A stretch of 7,297 nucleotides of DNA from Actinomycetota bacterium (GCA_018268735.1 JAFDWA010000072.1:1-7297), one strand, 5' to 3'. Shown: positions 1 through 6,105, numbered from the stretch's first letter. A program made the numbers and translations. The notes: generated by a model from the letters alone, not told the origin.

Positions 1-2
1 CT

Positions 3-611
3 GACCGCGTCACGTGGATCCGATCGGTCAACCCCGGAGTGCCGATCGGGATCAAGATCGCTGCTGGTCGCGTCGACGCCGACATCGCTGTCGCGGTCGA
101 CGCCGGCGCCGACTACCTGGTGATCGACGGTCTCGGTGGCGGCACCGGTGCCGCACCGGTCCACGTCAAGGACCACGTCGGCATCCCGAGCTGGGTCGCT
201 CTGCACACCGCCCGGACCTGGCTGGACGCCCACGGCCACGACGACGTGCAACTCGTGGTGACCGGTGGGATCCGTACCCCTGATGAGATGGCGAAGGCCA
301 TGGCCCTCGGAGCTGACGCGGTCGCGCTCGCGACCGCCGCGATGATGGCGATCGGCTGCCAGCAGTACCGGGCGTGCCACCGTGGCACGTGTCCCGTCGG
401 GATCGCGACACAGGACCCGGTCCGTCGCGCCCGGCTCGACGTGGACACCTCGGCCGAGCGTCTGAACCGGTTCCTCACGACCGCGACGTCGATGATGGTC
501 GACTACTGCCGGATCACCGGCCGGCGATCCCTCGGCGAGCTCGACCACGACGACCTGACCGCGCTCCGCTCCGAGACCGCGGAGCTGCTCGACCTCGACC
601 TCATGGGGTGA
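3..611 (+). CDS. FMN-binding glutamate synthase-type protein, C-terminal part (5' end outside window)
   Basis: The frame is open from the window edge to TGA at 609-611, so this is the last ~200 residues of a longer gene. It encodes the end of the glutamate synthase FMN barrel, which in the full enzyme makes glutamate from 2-oxoglutarate and ammonia. Visible signatures are the glycine-rich loop [11 protein letters not shown] (about 126-160), the FMN phosphate-binding segment [10 protein letters not shown] (258-287), and three cysteines spaced C-x5-C-x4-C at 357, 375 and 390. That spacing matches the [3Fe-4S] ligands of GltB-type enzymes, followed by the usual CPVGIATQ. The protein ends about 70 residues after the cysteines and lacks the C-terminal beta-helix domain of full GltB. 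It is therefore more likely the stand-alone FMN/Fe-S type (GlxD- or archaeal-like) than a classical large subunit. Its physiological partner cannot be told from here. It converges on the rest of the window. Confidence 0.9.
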   Translation, partial: DRVTWIRSVNPGVPIGIKIAAGRVDADIAVAVDAGADYLVIDGLGGGTGAAPVHVKDHVGIPSWVALHTARTWLDAHGHDDVQLVVTGGIRTPDEMAKAMALGADAVALATAAMMAIGCQQYRACHRGTCPVGIATQDPVRRARLDVDTSAERLNRFLTTATSMMVDYCRITGRRSLGELDHDDLTALRSETAELLDLDLMG

Positions 612-621
612 TCCACACCGG

Positions 622-838
622 GTGAGCCGCCCGGCGTCGTCCGCGTGCGTCGTGTTGCGGTCAGGGGTGACGAAGGTGGGCCACGACCTCAGCGAGACGA
701 CCTGCTCCGAGGGCCCCACCGGCTGCACACCCGAATTGTGCTCCATCCCGGTGGACTCCGACGACCTGGTCCGGCACGCGGGCGCGACGATGCACGTCGC
801 GACCTGCGACGGGCGCAGCCATCTCAGCCTGGTCGGCA
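622..838 (+). other. Coding-like stretch, possible small or decayed gene, unrecognised
   Basis: Starting at GTG 622, 11 nt after the upstream stop, the frame is open and about 95% of third codon positions are G or C up to about 838, which is typical of real genes here. The translation (VTKVGHDLSETTCSEGPTGC...) has a normal acidic, valine- and glycine-rich composition and several cysteines, unlike the arginine-rich shadow frames. I recognise no family. There is no in-frame stop before 1141-1143, far inside the antisense of the ArsC gene, so as it stands it would give a 173-residue protein with an implausible tail. It may be a gene remnant that lost its 3' end, or a frame kept open by chance. 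The Shine-Dalgarno support is weak (GGGG at 605-608). The antisense frame sharing the same third positions is also open, so the strand is not certain. Confidence 0.3.
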
Positions 839-868
839 CCGGAGGCCGCGCCCCCGAGCGACCTCCGG
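839..868. terminator. GC-rich hairpin between convergent genes, possible bidirectional terminator
   Basis: CCGGAGG (839-845) and CCTCCGG (862-868) form a perfect 7-bp inverted repeat around a 16-nt loop. It sits 10 nt beyond the ArsC stop codon and 227 nt beyond the glutamate synthase stop. A second small stem, CCGGC/GCCGG (865-869 with 874-878, 4-nt loop), overlaps it and would compete. There is no U-tract on either strand. Such hairpins can terminate transcription in actinobacteria, but this is only a candidate based on position between convergent genes. Confidence 0.3.
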
Positions 869-878
869 CGGTGGCCGG

Positions 879-1241
879 TCAGTCGCTTCCGTGGTCGATC
901 AGCTCGAGCAGCCGCTCCGGCGGCCGTGCGACGACCGCCCGCCCGTCGACGATGACGATCGGCCGTTCGATGAGGATCGGGTTCTCGGTCATCGCCACCA
1001 GCACCGACTCGTCGTCGGCCTCCTCGAGCCCCAGCTCACGCCAGCGCGCCTCGCCGGTGCGGGCGATGGTCCGCGGGTCGGTCGTCCCCAGCATCGCGAG
1101 CAGATCTCGGAGCTGGTCGACCGACGGGGGTTCGTGCAGGTAGTCGACGTAGGTGGCCGCAACCCCGCGTTCGGCGAGGATCGAGTGCGCCGTCCGGCAC
1201 TTCGAGCACTCGGGGTTGAACCAGACCTGCAGATCGGACAT
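879..1241 (-). CDS. arsC: ArsC-family reductase (ArsC/Spx-type thioredoxin fold)
   Basis: A 120-residue protein of the usual length for the ArsC/Spx family, a cytosolic thioredoxin-fold enzyme; true ArsC reduces arsenate to arsenite with glutaredoxin. Residues 9-16 read NPECSKCR, with the nucleophile position at Cys12 and an extra Cys15 giving CxxC, unlike Escherichia coli ArsC, which has one cysteine there. The three arginines that bind arsenate in E. coli ArsC appear to be matched: Arg61 (IARTGE), Arg93 (ERPIV) and Arg106 (ARPPE). The start at 1239-1241 is chosen because GAGGAG lies 8 nt upstream; longer in-frame starts would run into the preceding gene. It follows the reductase remnant by 31 nt and probably shares its transcript. 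No arsenic transporter or ArsR gene is in the window, so a general thiol-redox (Spx/YffB-like) role is also possible. Confidence 0.87.
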   Translation of the reverse strand: MSDLQVWFNPECSKCRTAHSILAERGVAATYVDYLHEPPSVDQLRDLLAMLGTTDPRTIARTGEARWRELGLEEADDESVLVAMTENPILIERPIVIVDGRAVVARPPERLLELIDHGSD

Positions 1242-1272
1242 CGGTGGGTCTCCTCTCGATGGCTGTGGGGTC

Positions 1273-1626
1273 TCAGGACAGCAGGTCGCGGAGCGGGATC
1301 CGTGGATCCACCAGGCGCTCGGGATCGACTGCCGCATGGGCCTCCGCGATGGACCTGAGGTCCTCGACGACGTCCCAGACCTCGACGTCCATCACAGCGG
1401 TGACGACGCCGTCATGCTGCCAGACGGCGGTGAGCTCCCGGGTGTCGAGGTGCGCCGGGGACGTCGAGTCGACGGGGCGTCGAGCCGCCGGCGACGACGG
1501 TGGCAGCTCGTAGGGCACCCCCTGCTCCTCGCCGATCAGGACGATGCGTCCGTCGTATCCCGTCTCTCGTGCCGCTTCGGCGGCCTTCGCTCCGGCGAGG
1601 CTCGCTCCGATGGTCGCGATGGTCAT
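1273..1626 (-). pseudogene. Rieske-type ferredoxin reductase with large internal deletion
   Basis: A 117-residue open frame that joins the two ends of an FAD-dependent ferredoxin reductase (BphA4-like; the family is normally about 400 residues). Residues 1-43 are the FAD-binding start: beta strand, GASLAG at 7-12, acidic residues at 33-34, and PYELPP at 38-43, matching the family's PYERPPLSK but lacking the lysine. Residues about 64-117 match the C-terminal Reductase_C domain: DGVVTAVMDVEVWDV, then VDPERLVDPRIPLRDLL. The rest of the FAD domain, the whole NAD(P) domain with its GxGxxG, and the second FAD motif are absent. The junction is in residues 44-63 (about 1437-1497), a proline/serine/arginine-rich linker, and the frame survives. 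It cannot be a working reductase. It lies 57 nt after, and in the same frame as, the Rieske-ThDP gene. ATG at 1624-1626 has no Shine-Dalgarno sequence and may be leaderless from the promoter at 1636-1667. An intentionally small protein is a less likely alternative. Confidence 0.78.
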
Positions 1627-1635
1627 GTCGTGTTG

Positions 1636-1667
1636 GTGACGCCCGTCTGGGCTCGTCTTACCGATGT
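1636..1667 (-). promoter_or_regulatory. Candidate ECF-type promoter for the reductase remnant and arsC
   Basis: On the - strand, ACATCGGTAAGAC (1655-1667) is followed 13 nt later by CGTCAC (1636-1641), which lies 9 nt before the ATG at 1626. Read as GGTAA-N16-CGTC, this has the -35/-10 geometry of ECF sigma promoters (GGAAC-N16/17-CGTC). The same 13-mer, spacing and distance to an ATG occur upstream of the sigma gene (5573-5604). The spacer contains an imperfect inverted repeat, GACGaGCCC/GGGCGTC. The transcription start would fall at or next to the ATG, consistent with the missing Shine-Dalgarno sequence. Confidence 0.5.
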
Positions 1668-1683
1668 GCCCGTCGACGGTCGC

Positions 1684-3630
1684 TCAGAGCAGGTCGGCGT
1701 CGCAGACCACGTGCACCATCGACGGGCCGTCGTGCGCGAGCGCCCGACGGAGCGCGTCGTCGAGCTGGTCGTTGCGATCGACCCTGATCCCCAGCGCACC
1801 GCACAACCGGGCGTACTCGGCGAAGTCGGGGTTGTGCAACGAGGTCTGCCACACGTCCATCTCGACTGCCCGCTGCTCCTTGCTGATCTTGGCGAGCTCC
1901 GAGTTGTCCAGCAGCACGTGCAGGACGGGCAGGTGGTACTTGACCGCGGTGGTCAGCTCGGCGAGGTACTGCCCGTAGCCGCCGTCGCCGGTCACCGCGA
2001 TCGACCGTCGGTGCGGTTCGGCGACGGCGGCTCCCAACGCTGCCGGGTACCCGAAGCCGATCGAGCCGAGGTAGCCGCTCATCAGCACCGTCTGGCGGTC
2101 GCACTCGAAGTAGCGGCCGAACGAGTACGCGTTGTTGCCGACGTCGACGCTGATCACCGCGTCGGCCGGCACGAGTCGCGTCATGGCGTCGAACACCGCC
2201 GCCGAGCTCACGCCGCGCCCGCTGTCGTCCGCGACCCTGCGGGCCTTCTCGGCCCGCCAGATCGCCCACCGCGCCGCGACGTCGGCCGCCTGGTCGTCCC
2301 GGGCTCCGTCGGAGGGGATCCGTTCGATCAGCATCCGGGCGGTGACGCCGGCGTCGCCGAGCACCGGCACGTCCACCGGGTTGAAGCGGCCGAGCGCCAT
2401 CGGGTCCGTGTCGACCTGAACGACCGGCTTGTAGGTCGCGATCCCCGTGTGGTTCGAGAACGAGGCACCGAACACGACCAGCAGGTCGCTCTCGTTCATG
2501 ATCCACGACGCGACCGGCGTGCCGGAACGGCCGAGGACCCCGCAGCCCAGCGGATGCCGATCCGGGATCTGCCCCTTGGCCTTGAACGTGGTGAGCACGG
2601 GTGCGCCGAGGTGCTCCGCGAGCGCGATCACGTCCTGCATGTCGTGACGAGCGCCGTGGCCGACGACGATGACCGGACGTCGAGCAGAGCCGATGGCGTC
2701 GACCGCCGCGTCCAGCGCGTCGGCCGGCGGGCCGATGCGGTTCGCCGCGACCCGGCCCGTCATCGGTGCCACCGGCTCGTCGGGCGCGGGCTGCACCTGC
2801 ACCTCGTCGGGCAGCACCAGGTGCGCGACCCCCCGGCCGACGATCGCGGCCTTCAACGCGAGCGCGGTGAGCTCCGCGTGGTCCGACCCCGACAGCACCG
2901 TCCGTGAGCTCGCCGCGACGTCCTTGAACGCACCGGTGAGATCCAGGTCCTGGAACGCTCCACGGCCGAGCACCTTGGACGGGACCTGACCGGAGATCGC
3001 GAGCACCGGCGCGCGGTCGACCTTGGCGTCGTAGAGCCCTGTCAGCAGGTTCGTCGATCCCGGACCCGCGATCGCGAAGCACACCGCCGGGCGCCCGGTC
3101 AGCTTGCCGAACGCCGAGGCAGCGAACGCGGCGGCGCCCTCGTGGCGGATCCCGATGTAGGTCAGCTCGCCTCGCTGCTCGGCGCGGTGCAGCGCGTCGG
3201 CGAAGCCCAGGTTGGAGTGGCCGACCATGCCGAACACGTGGGTGACCCCCCACTCGACGAGCGTCTCGACCATCACGTCCGCAACGGTGCGCTCGTGTGC
3301 CCGACGCTTCGGCACCGCGACCCACACGCCGTCGTCTCGCACCTCGACGGGGTAGGTCGTCGCCCGGTCACCGTGTCCCTCGGGGGACTCACCGGTGATC
3401 GGGTCGTAGTCGAACCCGTGCCACGGACACCGCAGCAACCCGTTCTCGATCGACCCCTCACCCAACGGACCGCCCTGGTGCGGACACCGGTTGTCGAGCG
3501 CGCCGTACCGACCGCCGCAGCGTGTCAACGCGACGCTGTGGAGACCGGCGACGACCGTGGTCACCCGACCCTCGTCGAGGCCCTCCGGTCCCGTCACGCG
3601 GTGCCATTCGAGATCGTCGGACGCGGACAT
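1684..3630 (-). CDS. Rieske [2Fe-2S] domain fused to ThDP-dependent oxidase/synthase
   Basis: A 648-residue protein. Residues 5-107 are a Rieske ferredoxin domain with CPH at 49-51 and CPWH at 68-71, both Cys/His ligand pairs of the [2Fe-2S] cluster being present. Residues about 112-648 are a complete three-domain ThDP enzyme of the acetolactate synthase/pyruvate oxidase superfamily: VADVMVETLVEWGVTHVFG at 116-134, catalytic glutamate at 164 in RHEGAA, AGPGSTN at 188-194, a central domain, then the ThDP/Mg site GDG at 548-550 with Asn576 in DNSELAKI. Family enzymes decarboxylate a 2-oxoacid; oxidases pass the electrons to FAD and a quinone or oxygen. The substrate cannot be read from sequence. 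ATG 3628-3630 is preceded by GGGGGGTG and lies 1 nt after the patatin stop, implying translational coupling; ATG 3654 is an alternative start. A single unbroken frame with high GC3 spans both parts, so the fusion is not a frameshift artefact. Confidence 0.92.
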   Translation of the reverse strand: MSASDDLEWHRVTGPEGLDEGRVTTVVAGLHSVALTRCGGRYGALDNRCPHQGGPLGEGSIENGLLRCPWHGFDYDPITGESPEGHGDRATTYPVEVRDDGVWVAVPKRRAHERTVADVMVETLVEWGVTHVFGMVGHSNLGFADALHRAEQRGELTYIGIRHEGAAAFAASAFGKLTGRPAVCFAIAGPGSTNLLTGLYDAKVDRAPVLAISGQVPSKVLGRGAFQDLDLTGAFKDVAASSRTVLSGSDHAELTALALKAAIVGRGVAHLVLPDEVQVQPAPDEPVAPMTGRVAANRIGPPADALDAAVDAIGSARRPVIVVGHGARHDMQDVIALAEHLGAPVLTTFKAKGQIPDRHPLGCGVLGRSGTPVASWIMNESDLLVVFGASFSNHTGIATYKPVVQVDTDPMALGRFNPVDVPVLGDAGVTARMLIERIPSDGARDDQAADVAARWAIWRAEKARRVADDSGRGVSSAAVFDAMTRLVPADAVISVDVGNNAYSFGRYFECDRQTVLMSGYLGSIGFGYPAALGAAVAEPHRRSIAVTGDGGYGQYLAELTTAVKYHLPVLHVLLDNSELAKISKEQRAVEMDVWQTSLHNPDFAEYARLCGALGIRVDRNDQLDDALRRALAHDGPSMVHVVCDADLL

Positions 3631-3631
3631 C

Positions 3632-4519
3632 TCACCCCCCGGTGGAACGGTCATGTCGGTGGTCGGAACGGTGGTCGTGCAACGACAGGAACCGTTCGGG
3701 GTGCGACCGGCCCGTCCCACCGCCGTCGAGCCACTGACCGGTCGCCGCCCGGGCCCGGTCGATGAGCTCACCGGTGTGGTCGAAGTCAGCCGACGACACC
3801 GCCAGCGGGCACAGCGGCGGCAGCACCCGGATGTCGGCCTGCGACGCGAGCAGCGCCACCTCGACGATCAACCGCTGCTGGATCAGCAGGGTGAGGGCCT
3901 GCACGGCGCTCGCGAGCGGGCTGGTCGGGGGGTCGTCGAGCGCGCACGCGAACCCGGTGGGCAGCACGTACACGACGTCCGCTCCCAACGAGAGCGCGTG
4001 CGACACCGGCGCGTTGTTCGACACCCCGCCGTCGACGAGGTACCGACCGTCGACGTGCACCGATGGGAACACCGCTGGGATCGCCGCGCTCGCCATGACC
4101 GCCTGCACCGCGTCACCGCTGGACAGGACGACCTCCACGCCGCTGGTCACGTCCGTCGCGATGACGTGGACCGGGAGCTCCAGCTCCTCCAGGCGGCCGT
4201 CACCCGCATGGCTGGTCACCAACCTGCGCAACGCTCCGTCGGAGCACAGCGACGGTGCCCTGCCGACCGCCGCGGCGGCGAGGCGCAACGGCTCGAGCGG
4301 GAACACGTCGTGACGTCGGAGGCCGCGCCAGATCGCCGCGAGATCCCCCACGACGGACCGGTCGAACCCACGTCGTGCGATGTACGCGGCGTTGATCGCT
4401 CCGACCGACGTCCCGACGAGCATGTCCGGTGCGATGTCGCGCTCGGCGAGCGCGTCGAGCATCCCGACCTGCACCGCGCCGAGGCTGCCCCCGCCCGACA
4501 GCACGAACGCCGTCGTCAC
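3632..4519 (-). CDS. Patatin-like phospholipase
   Basis: A 295-residue patatin-family serine lipid acyl hydrolase. The oxyanion loop SGGGSLGAVQVG is at 8-19, the nucleophile elbow GTSVG at 36-40 (Ser38), and the dyad aspartate Asp163 in DGGVSNNAP (163-171). The block ASAAIPAVFPSV at 143-154 is also typical. No signal peptide or membrane span is seen, so it is probably cytosolic or peripheral. The start is GTG at 4517-4519, with GGGGAG 5 nt upstream. The C-terminus ends in an unusual histidine-rich tail (HDHRSDHRHD, 281-290) encoded by short imperfect repeats, probably unstructured. Its stop is 1 nt from the start of the Rieske-ThDP gene, so the two are co-translated. The 80 nt before it (4520-4599) contain no promoter motif I can recognise. 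Substrate unknown; the family hydrolyses phospholipid or neutral lipid esters. Confidence 0.9.
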   Translation of the reverse strand: MTTAFVLSGGGSLGAVQVGMLDALAERDIAPDMLVGTSVGAINAAYIARRGFDRSVVGDLAAIWRGLRRHDVFPLEPLRLAAAAVGRAPSLCSDGALRRLVTSHAGDGRLEELELPVHVIATDVTSGVEVVLSSGDAVQAVMASAAIPAVFPSVHVDGRYLVDGGVSNNAPVSHALSLGADVVYVLPTGFACALDDPPTSPLASAVQALTLLIQQRLIVEVALLASQADIRVLPPLCPLAVSSADFDHTGELIDRARAATGQWLDGGGTGRSHPERFLSLHDHRSDHRHDRSTGG

Positions 4520-4599
4520 GCGGTCTCCCCACCTGTCCGGTCCCGATCTTCGAGAGCACCGTCATCCAGGAGCGCTGACATCCGAACCCGCTGAGATGT

Positions 4600-4896
4600 T
4601 CAGGCGGCCCGCGCGAGCTCGGCCTCCAACCGAGCTGTCGCCTCGGCGGGTGTGAGGCCGAACTCGGCGGCGACCAGCTCGGCGAGCGAGCGGGCCTCGT
4701 CGTGGCACGCCGGGCAGCGCAGCAGGTGCACGCGGAACGCCTCGCTGAACCGCTCATGCCGGCCATCGTCGGTGCCGAGCACCGCCTCGACGGCGACATC
4801 GGTCTCCTCGAAGCAGTCGTCGCAGGACAGATACGGATCGCTGTCCGCGGTCAGGGCCTCGACGAGCCCCGGATCCAGGGGAAGGTGATCGGTCAT
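4600..4896 (-). CDS. Zinc-finger anti-sigma factor-like protein (cognate of adjacent ECF sigma)
   Basis: A 98-residue soluble protein with CDDC at 25-28 and H-x3-C-x2-C at 57-64 (HLLRCPAC), the pattern of the zinc-binding anti-sigma (ZAS) fold that clamps ECF sigma factors. It has no transmembrane helix, so it would act in the cytosol, and the cysteine cluster suggests redox or zinc sensing as in RsrA-type proteins. Residues 74-98 form a likely amphipathic helix (TPAEATARLEAELARA). ATG 4894-4896 overlaps the sigma gene stop as ATGA, so it is translationally coupled, with AAGGGGTG just upstream. The gene looks intact while its partner is broken, leaving it an orphan unless it binds another sigma factor. 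It could instead be a mycothiol- or zinc-linked protein, but the overlap with a sigma gene makes anti-sigma the best reading. Confidence 0.8.
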   Translation of the reverse strand: MTDHLPLDPGLVEALTADSDPYLSCDDCFEETDVAVEAVLGTDDGRHERFSEAFRVHLLRCPACHDEARSLAELVAAEFGLTPAEATARLEAELARAA

Positions 4897-5485
4897 GCTG
4901 TCACCCCTTTCGTCGATCCCTCCGGTGTGAACCCGTGCGCCTCCAGGTGGGCACGCAGTCGTCGACGGACGTCGTGCAACGTCTTGTACACCGCGTTGCG
5001 GTTCGATCCGAGCCGCTCGGCCAGCACGTCGATCGGCACTCCGTCGACCAGCAGAGCAACCGCGACCCGGCGCTGGTGGTCGGTCAACGCCTCGGCGAGG
5101 CCGTCGCGGACCACCGATGCGAGGTCGCGTCCCTCGGCGTACGCCTCCGGCGACGACGCAGGCCGTTCCGACGGCTCGGAGACGTCGTGCAGGCGCACGT
5201 CGCGGTCGCGCCACACGGCGCGTCGCAGCTCGACGCCGGCGGACAGGATCCCGAACTTGAACGCCCAGGTCGTGAACCGGCTGCGCCCAGCGCGTGTGCA
5301 TCGGCGAGCCGAGCGATCTGGTGACGCGTCGCCCGGAGCATCAGCTCGTGCAGTCGGGTCACCGCCTCGTCACGTACCGCCCCGGTGGCCGTCAGCCGTC
5401 CGATCCACTCGTGGTCCTCGATGTCGTTGCCGGCGCCGAGCACCCGGTAGCGGATCGATGCATCCGGTCTGGGAGCCTCGTCCAT
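4893..5485 (-). pseudogene. ECF sigma factor, internally deleted and frameshifted
   Basis: The gene is split between two frames. From ATG 5483-5485 the first frame gives the N-terminal helix region (RLHELMLRATRHQIARLADAHAL). The second frame picks up at about 5285 with AGRSRFTTWAFKFGIL, which is sigma region 2.3-2.4, and continues through region 4 (DHQRRVAVALLVDGV and AERLGSNRNAVYKTLHDVRR, the helix-turn-helix that reads the -35 element) to TGA 4893-4895. In family members I recall, about 35 residues of region 2.1-2.2, the part that docks on the beta' coiled coil, lie between these blocks. Here they are absent, and the frame change fits a loss of 3n+1 nt between about 5281 and 5310. Region 4 could still be translated alone from GTG 5216. 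An upstream ATG at 5561-5563 would add 26 residues; its codons are less GC-biased, but it fits the promoter spacing. The full protein would be about 200 residues. Confidence 0.8.
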
Positions 5486-5572
5486 GACCCGGAATCTAGA
5501 TCGACGTGAGTCGACCACATGGCCGACCGGCCTGCGTTCGAGGAGCGCACACGAACTGCTCATACCTGGTGA

Positions 5573-5604
5573 GTGTCGTCCGCGACCGTCGGTCTTACCG
5601 ATGT
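5573..5604 (-). promoter_or_regulatory. Candidate autoregulatory ECF-type promoter of the sigma/anti-sigma genes
   Basis: ACATCGGTAAGAC (5592-5604, - strand) is followed after 13 nt by CGACAC (5573-5578), which is 9 nt before ATG 5563. This repeats exactly the layout at 1636-1667. The geometry GGTAA-N16-CGAC resembles ECF promoters, and ECF sigma genes commonly drive their own transcription. The spacer holds a short palindrome, GACCGACGGTC (5584-5594), a possible operator. If used, transcription would begin next to ATG 5563, or leave a ~75-nt leader before ATG 5485. Confidence 0.5.
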
Positions 5605-5626
5605 CGTCACGCCGTGCCGTCACGCC
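5605..5626 (-). repeat. Direct repeat GGCGTGACG x2 abutting the sigma promoter
   Basis: On the - strand GGCGTGACG occurs at 5618-5626 and again at 5605-5613, 13 bp apart, ending immediately before the ACATCGGTAAGAC element. The first copy overlaps the stop codon of the AhpD-like gene. Two tandem sites just upstream of a -35 element could bind an activator, but the repeat is short and may be chance. Confidence 0.3.
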
Positions 5627-6084
5627 TTGAAGGGTTCGGCTGGCAACGTCGTGCCGACGGTGACGTTCATGCGGTTCCAGACGTTGATCGCACCGATCGC
5701 GACGATCAGCTGGACGACCTCCTTCTCGTCGAAGCTCGCCGAGACCGCATCCCAGACATCATCCGGTACCCCTGCGGCGGAGATGAGCGTGACCGCCTCG
5801 GTGAGCGCCAGCGCCGCCTGCTCACGTGCGCTGAACATGTCGCCCGCCTCGTGCCACGCGGCGACCAGATCGATCTTGCGCTGCTCGATCCCTGCCTCCC
5901 GCGCTTCTTCGGTGTGCATGTCGAGGCACCATGCACACCGGTTGATCTGCGACGCCCTGATGTCGACAAGCGCGCACAACGCCGGGCCGAGCGTCCCCTT
6001 CGCCACATACGCGTTCAGCCCGCCGACAGCCTTGTAGACCTCGGGGTCCACCTCCCTGATCGACATCCGCTGCGTCGCACCCAT
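5620..6084 (-). CDS. AhpD/carboxymuconolactone decarboxylase-family protein
   Basis: A 154-residue protein of the CMD/AhpD fold. The active-site signature INRCAWCLDMHTEEAR is at 47-62 with the redox pair Cys50/Cys53 and His57. AhpD members use this pair as a thiol-peroxidase or as a reductant for AhpC-type peroxiredoxins; most stand-alone relatives have no proven substrate. The N-terminal pattern (PEVYKAVGGLNAYV) and the C-terminal block (VVQLIVAIGAINVWNRMNV) are complete and the length is normal. Start ATG 6082-6084 is fixed by GGAGGT 5 nt upstream; ATG 6066 is an internal alternative. The stop lies 134 nt before the sigma start codon at 5485 and only 15 nt before the promoter element. AhpD-like proteins often sit beside ECF sigma genes, which supports an oxidative-stress context. 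No AhpC is in the window. Confidence 0.92.
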   Translation of the reverse strand: MGATQRMSIREVDPEVYKAVGGLNAYVAKGTLGPALCALVDIRASQINRCAWCLDMHTEEAREAGIEQRKIDLVAAWHEAGDMFSAREQAALALTEAVTLISAAGVPDDVWDAVSASFDEKEVVQLIVAIGAINVWNRMNVTVGTTLPAEPFKA

Positions 6085-6105
6085 CGGCCACCTCCATGAG
6101 GACGT

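Noticed and set aside
612..838. Reverse-strand gene continuing past arsC
   Set aside because: One reverse frame is open with the same GC-rich third positions, but its composition is less protein-like, it has only weak starts and it runs on into the glutamate synthase gene; kept only as a caveat to the + strand reading.
1153..2907. 584-residue + strand open frame
   Set aside because: It lies antisense to the Rieske-ThDP, reductase remnant and ArsC genes, is arginine/valine/histidine-rich with no motif, and stays open only because of the GC-biased codons of the real genes.
1658..3325. 555-residue - strand frame
   Set aside because: Very arginine- and glycine-rich shadow of the ThDP enzyme in another frame, with no family signature.
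3491..4594. 367-residue + strand frame
   Set aside because: Antisense shadow of the patatin gene with arginine/histidine-rich composition.
4520..4599. Third copy of the shared promoter upstream of the patatin gene
   Set aside because: The gap has AACATCTCAGCGGG but no GGTAAGAC or correctly spaced CGWCAC.
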